Assembly (NCBI GenBank): GCA_019309685.1
Contig: JAFDFT010000099.1
Span: 1 to 7,671 of the forward strand
Reading direction: 5' to 3'
Source: Deltaproteobacteria bacterium
Lineage (GTDB): Bacteria; Desulfobacterota; Desulfobacteria; Desulfobacterales; JAABPS01
DNA: 7,671 bases
The notes below the pieces were generated by a model. The model did no database searches. It was not told the origin of the DNA and saw nothing but the letters and a program-made list of their open reading frames with translations. A program made the position numbers and the translations under genes. This document shows positions 7,316 through 7,671 of this stretch, in pieces; the first letter of the stretch is position 1; every line of letters begins with the position of its first letter.

Positions 7316-7549
7316 CGGTTTGAGCAGCGCAAGACCTGTTTTCATGGCACGTGCGGCAACCAGAACTTCTGGAATAAAAACAGTATTATCTTAAAACTTT
7401 ACGCCAATAGAAAGCATTCAACCAACGAGTCCTTTTGAGAGAATATCATCTGCTGCCATCTTCTGATCAATGCATTCTTTAACCAGTGATTCAACCATAT
7501 CCTTATCGCCAGCTTCAACCTGTACCGCAATTTGCTCTAAAATATCCAT
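7292..7549 (-). pseudogene. Remnant of a methyltransferase corrinoid protein (MtbC/MtaC-like), cap domain only
   Basis: Reading the minus strand from the ATG at 7549-7547 gives MDILEQIAVQVEAGDKDMVE, continuing through ECIDQKMAADDILSKGLVG. A TGA then occurs (7418-7416), followed by MLSIGVKF and a TAA (7391-7389). The frame continues as DNTVFIPEVLVAARAMKTG and LALLKPLLADDSAG. This is the helical N-terminal cap domain (B12-binding_2) of corrinoid proteins that carry methyl groups for methanol or methylamine methyltransferases. The two stops fall where the family normally has Gly and a Lys-like residue, so each is explained by one base change (GGA to TGA; AAA to TAA). The cobalamin-binding domain with its DxHxxG motif is absent: homology ends near 7292, where CoA-transferase sequence begins. 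An excellent AAGGAGG (7560-7554) still precedes the ATG. Two stops plus truncation make a functional product very unlikely. Confidence 0.8.
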
Positions 7550-7614
7550 GTTTCCTCCTTACATACGATTCTTTTATTTTAAAAAAACATTCTATTACCC
7601 TAAATGAGTGAAAA

Positions 7615-7643
7615 ATAGTAGTATGAACCCTTCTATAAAGCAA
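7615..7643 (-). promoter_or_regulatory. Possible promoter of the corrinoid remnant
   Basis: On the minus strand TTGCTT (7643-7638), a 17-base spacer and TACTAT (7620-7615) form a weak sigma70-like pair about 65 bases before the ATG. The 7-bp arms 7614-7620 and 7644-7650 (AATAGTA/TACTATT) bracket this promoter and could be an operator. Both assignments are tentative. Confidence 0.25.
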
Positions 7644-7671
7644 TACTATTGAGGTCAGGTAATATGAAATG

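Noticed and set aside
6968..7345. 125-codon minus-strand frame across the CoA-transferase fragment
   Set aside because: Only its first residues (MKTGLALLKPLLADDSAG) belong to the corrinoid remnant. The rest is antisense of the CoA-transferase fragment, so it is a by-product of the junction and not a gene.
7634..7671. Possible start of a new plus-strand gene (ATG at 7664, TATAAA at 7634-7639)
   Set aside because: Fewer than three codons lie inside the window, no -35 is convincing, and the ribosome-binding site is weak.

Overview
The window looks like chromosomal DNA of an anaerobic bacterium, most likely a sulfate reducer or relative in Desulfobacterota. This is inferred from content: a single-chain pyruvate:ferredoxin oxidoreductase of the Desulfovibrio africanus type, an oxygen-labile class I fumarase, a double-hotdog MaoC hydratase, and remnants of a CoA-transferase and a methyltransferase-type corrinoid protein. 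No rRNA or other phylogenetic marker is present, so the assignment is tentative.

Layout. (1) Positions 1-177 (+) hold the last 58 codons of a gene I do not recognise. Its TAG stop overlaps, in a shared CTAG, the stop of the convergent MaoC-family enoyl-CoA hydratase 2 gene (174-1010, -). A 15-bp inverted repeat lies inside the last codons of the left gene. (2) Positions 1011-1376 separate the divergent maoC-like and fumarase genes. Back-to-back promoter-like sequences occur there, with a perfect 13-bp palindrome touching the fumarase -35 box. (3) Positions 1377-2987 (+) encode class I fumarate hydratase and 3057-6602 (+) encode pyruvate:ferredoxin oxidoreductase. They are 69 bp apart, probably one operon, closed by a hairpin terminator at 6635-6669. 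(4) Positions 6670-6988 are non-coding and hold a sigma70-like promoter for what follows. (5) Positions 6989-7549 hold two broken convergent genes meeting tail to tail: the N-terminal part of a CoA-transferase subunit (+) and the N-terminal cap domain of a corrinoid protein (-) that carries two in-frame stop codons. (6) Positions 7550-7671 hold the ribosome-binding site and probable promoter region of the corrinoid remnant.

Function. Fumarase and PFOR are both Fe-S, oxygen-sensitive enzymes that link C4 acids, pyruvate, acetyl-CoA and low-potential ferredoxin. The divergent hydratase acts on enoyl-CoA intermediates, so the intact part of the window serves central carbon and acyl-CoA metabolism.

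I found no new multi-gene system. The most informative part is the decayed segment on the right, best explained by a deletion across two convergent genes plus point-mutation decay. The least explained part is the partial gene at the left edge.
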